Assembly: GCA_963753615.1 (NCBI GenBank)
Contig: CAVWCW010000024.1
Coordinates: forward strand, 1 to 64,000
Direction: 5' to 3'
Origin: CAVWCW01 sp963753615
Lineage (GTDB): Bacteria; Pseudomonadota; Gammaproteobacteria; Chromatiales; Chromatiaceae
DNA: 64,000 bases
Of this stretch, positions 63,327 to 64,000 are shown one piece after another (position 1 is the stretch's first letter; each line of letters opens with the position of its first letter). A model generated the notes under the pieces. It was not told where the DNA came from. It ran no database searches and saw only the letters and a list, made by a program, of their open reading frames with translations. The translations under genes and the position numbers were made by a program.

Positions 63327-63491
63327 TTAGATCTCCATCATCTCGAAATCCTCCTTGCCGGCACCGCATTCGGGGCAGACCCAGTTGAGGGGAACGTCTT
63401 CCCAGCGGGTACCCGGGGTAATGCCCTCATCGGGAAGCCCGTTGGCCTCGTCGTAGATGAAGCCGCAGATCACGCACATATATTTTTTCAT
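63327..63491 (-). CDS. Rubredoxin
   Basis: 54 residues. Two CxxCG knuckles, MCVICGFIYDE and WVCPECGAGKEDF, bind one iron. Conserved aromatic core and YDEANGLPDEGITPGTRWED loop. Transfers single electrons in the cytoplasm, for example to peroxide-reducing systems or alkane hydroxylases. The start at 63491 fits the family; the frame is open further upstream. Divergent from thiD with about 135 bases between. Confidence 0.96.
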   Translation of the reverse strand: MKKYMCVICGFIYDEANGLPDEGITPGTRWEDVPLNWVCPECGAGKEDFEMMEI

Positions 63492-63626
63492 TTCGTCCCC
63501 GCAGTGGGTGGTTGGGATCAGCGGCGCATTCTGCCATGAACCCCGATCGAACTGAACCTTGACCCAGAGCACGATCTGAGGGACTTTCGCCTCTCGGATC
63601 ATCAGCCACTGAGACCAGGTTCCCAG

Positions 63627-64000
63627 ATGCACCATGCGTCACGAATACCCCAGATCCTATGCATATCGGGACACGATCCCGGCGGTGGAGCCGGCATACA
63701 GGCCGATATCGAGGCGGCAGCCGCCAATGGCGCCCATGCTTGCACCATCATCAGCTGCCTCACCGACCAGGACAGCTGCGACGTCCACCGGCTGCTGCCG
63801 CAGCCGCTCCCGCAAGTGCTGAATCAGGCCCGGCGAGTGCTCGCGGACAGTCCCATCGCGGCGCTCAAAATCGGCCTTCTCGGCGACGCCGGCCTGGCAC
63901 GAGGCCTCGGCGAGCTGCTTGCGGAGCGGCCCGATCTGCCAGTAATACTGGACCCGGTGCTGGCCTCCGGCGCCGGCACGGCGCTGGCGGACCGAGCCCT
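63627..64000 (+). CDS. thiD: Hydroxymethylpyrimidine / phosphomethylpyrimidine kinase, 3'-truncated
   Basis: Thiamine synthesis kinase, cut by the window edge after about 124 codons. From the ATG at 63627 it reads ILCISGHDPGGGAGIQADIE, the substrate-binding start of ThiD, then ANGAHACTIISCLTDQDS, AALKIGLLGD and LPVILDPVLASGAGT. Frame continues to the end. The rubredoxin-thiD divergent pair is common in gammaproteobacteria. No thiamine (TPP) riboswitch was found ahead of it. Confidence 0.93.
   Translation, partial: MHHASRIPQILCISGHDPGGGAGIQADIEAAAANGAHACTIISCLTDQDSCDVHRLLPQPLPQVLNQARRVLADSPIAALKIGLLGDAGLARGLGELLAERPDLPVILDPVLASGAGTALADRA

Noticed and set aside
63600..63627. CTGAGA motif before thiD, as in thiamine (TPP) riboswitches.
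   Set aside because: The rest of the TPP riboswitch (the second conserved arm and the pairing) is missing.

Overview
The window is one high-GC chromosomal stretch of a gammaproteobacterium. Two gene orders carry the assignment. The first, gshB / pilGHIJ-chpA-chpC / tonB-yqgE-ruvX-pyrR-pyrB-pyrC' / pilTU / yggS-proC-yggT, is familiar from Pseudomonas-like genomes. The second, tkt-gap-pgk-pyk-fba beside metK-ahcY-metF, is typical of Chromatiales and related sulfur oxidisers. I therefore favour a Chromatiales/Ectothiorhodospiraceae-like organism; this is an inference from synteny and protein character, not a database result. No rRNA, tRNA, CRISPR array, insertion sequence or prophage was seen.

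Layout. 1-7.5 kb: a moxR-DUF58-DUF4381-batA-batB-batC-batD (Bat/aerotolerance) operon, with a tandem Glu/Gln/Ser repeat in BatC. 7.9-10 kb: a membrane-anchored response regulator, an orphan Xre/MbcA/ParS-type antitoxin and an unknown protein. 10-12.6 kb: purC, a glutaredoxin, srkA and a CPCC protein. 12.6-19.8 kb (minus): tkt-gap-pgk-pyk-fba, the glycolysis/Calvin block. 20-25.3 kb: a thioredoxin-like protein, then metK, a SAH riboswitch, ahcY, metF and rsmE, i.e. the activated methyl cycle. 25.3-35.4 kb (minus): the Pil-Chp chemosensory operon that controls type IV pilus twitching. 36-43.8 kb: gshB, apbE, tonB, yqgE, ruvX and pyrimidine genes (pyrR, pyrB, noncatalytic pyrC', pyrK-like). 43.9-46.1 kb (minus): pilT and pilU, the retraction motors that the Chp system would control. 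46.2-49.4 kb: yggS, proC, yggT, yggU and a DUF4426 protein. 49.4-54.5 kb: a TauE/DsbD_2 membrane protein, ampG, pyrE, a DUF4124 protein and slmA. 54.5-60.1 kb: argB, algC, coaBC and radC. 60.2-64 kb: erpA, argC, a candidate small RNA, an IscA-like protein, DUF5063, rubredoxin and the start of thiD.

Quality of the sequence matters here. Many conserved housekeeping genes are broken by single-base indels, often in G or C runs: moxR, purC, srkA, the CPCC gene, fba, pyk, pgk, gap, tkt, chpA and argC. Most of these lie between 10 and 18.3 kb. Removing the inferred indels gives normal family lengths, so I treat them as intact genes with assembly errors, not pseudogenes.

The most interesting non-coding signals are a good SAH riboswitch ahead of ahcY and a candidate small RNA of about 93 nt at 61.8-61.9 kb (minus), with a consensus -35, an AT-rich upstream element, an internal hairpin and an intrinsic terminator. 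Others are a 14-bp-stem hairpin in the pilJ-chpA gap where pilK usually lies, and palindromes upstream of tkt and gshB.
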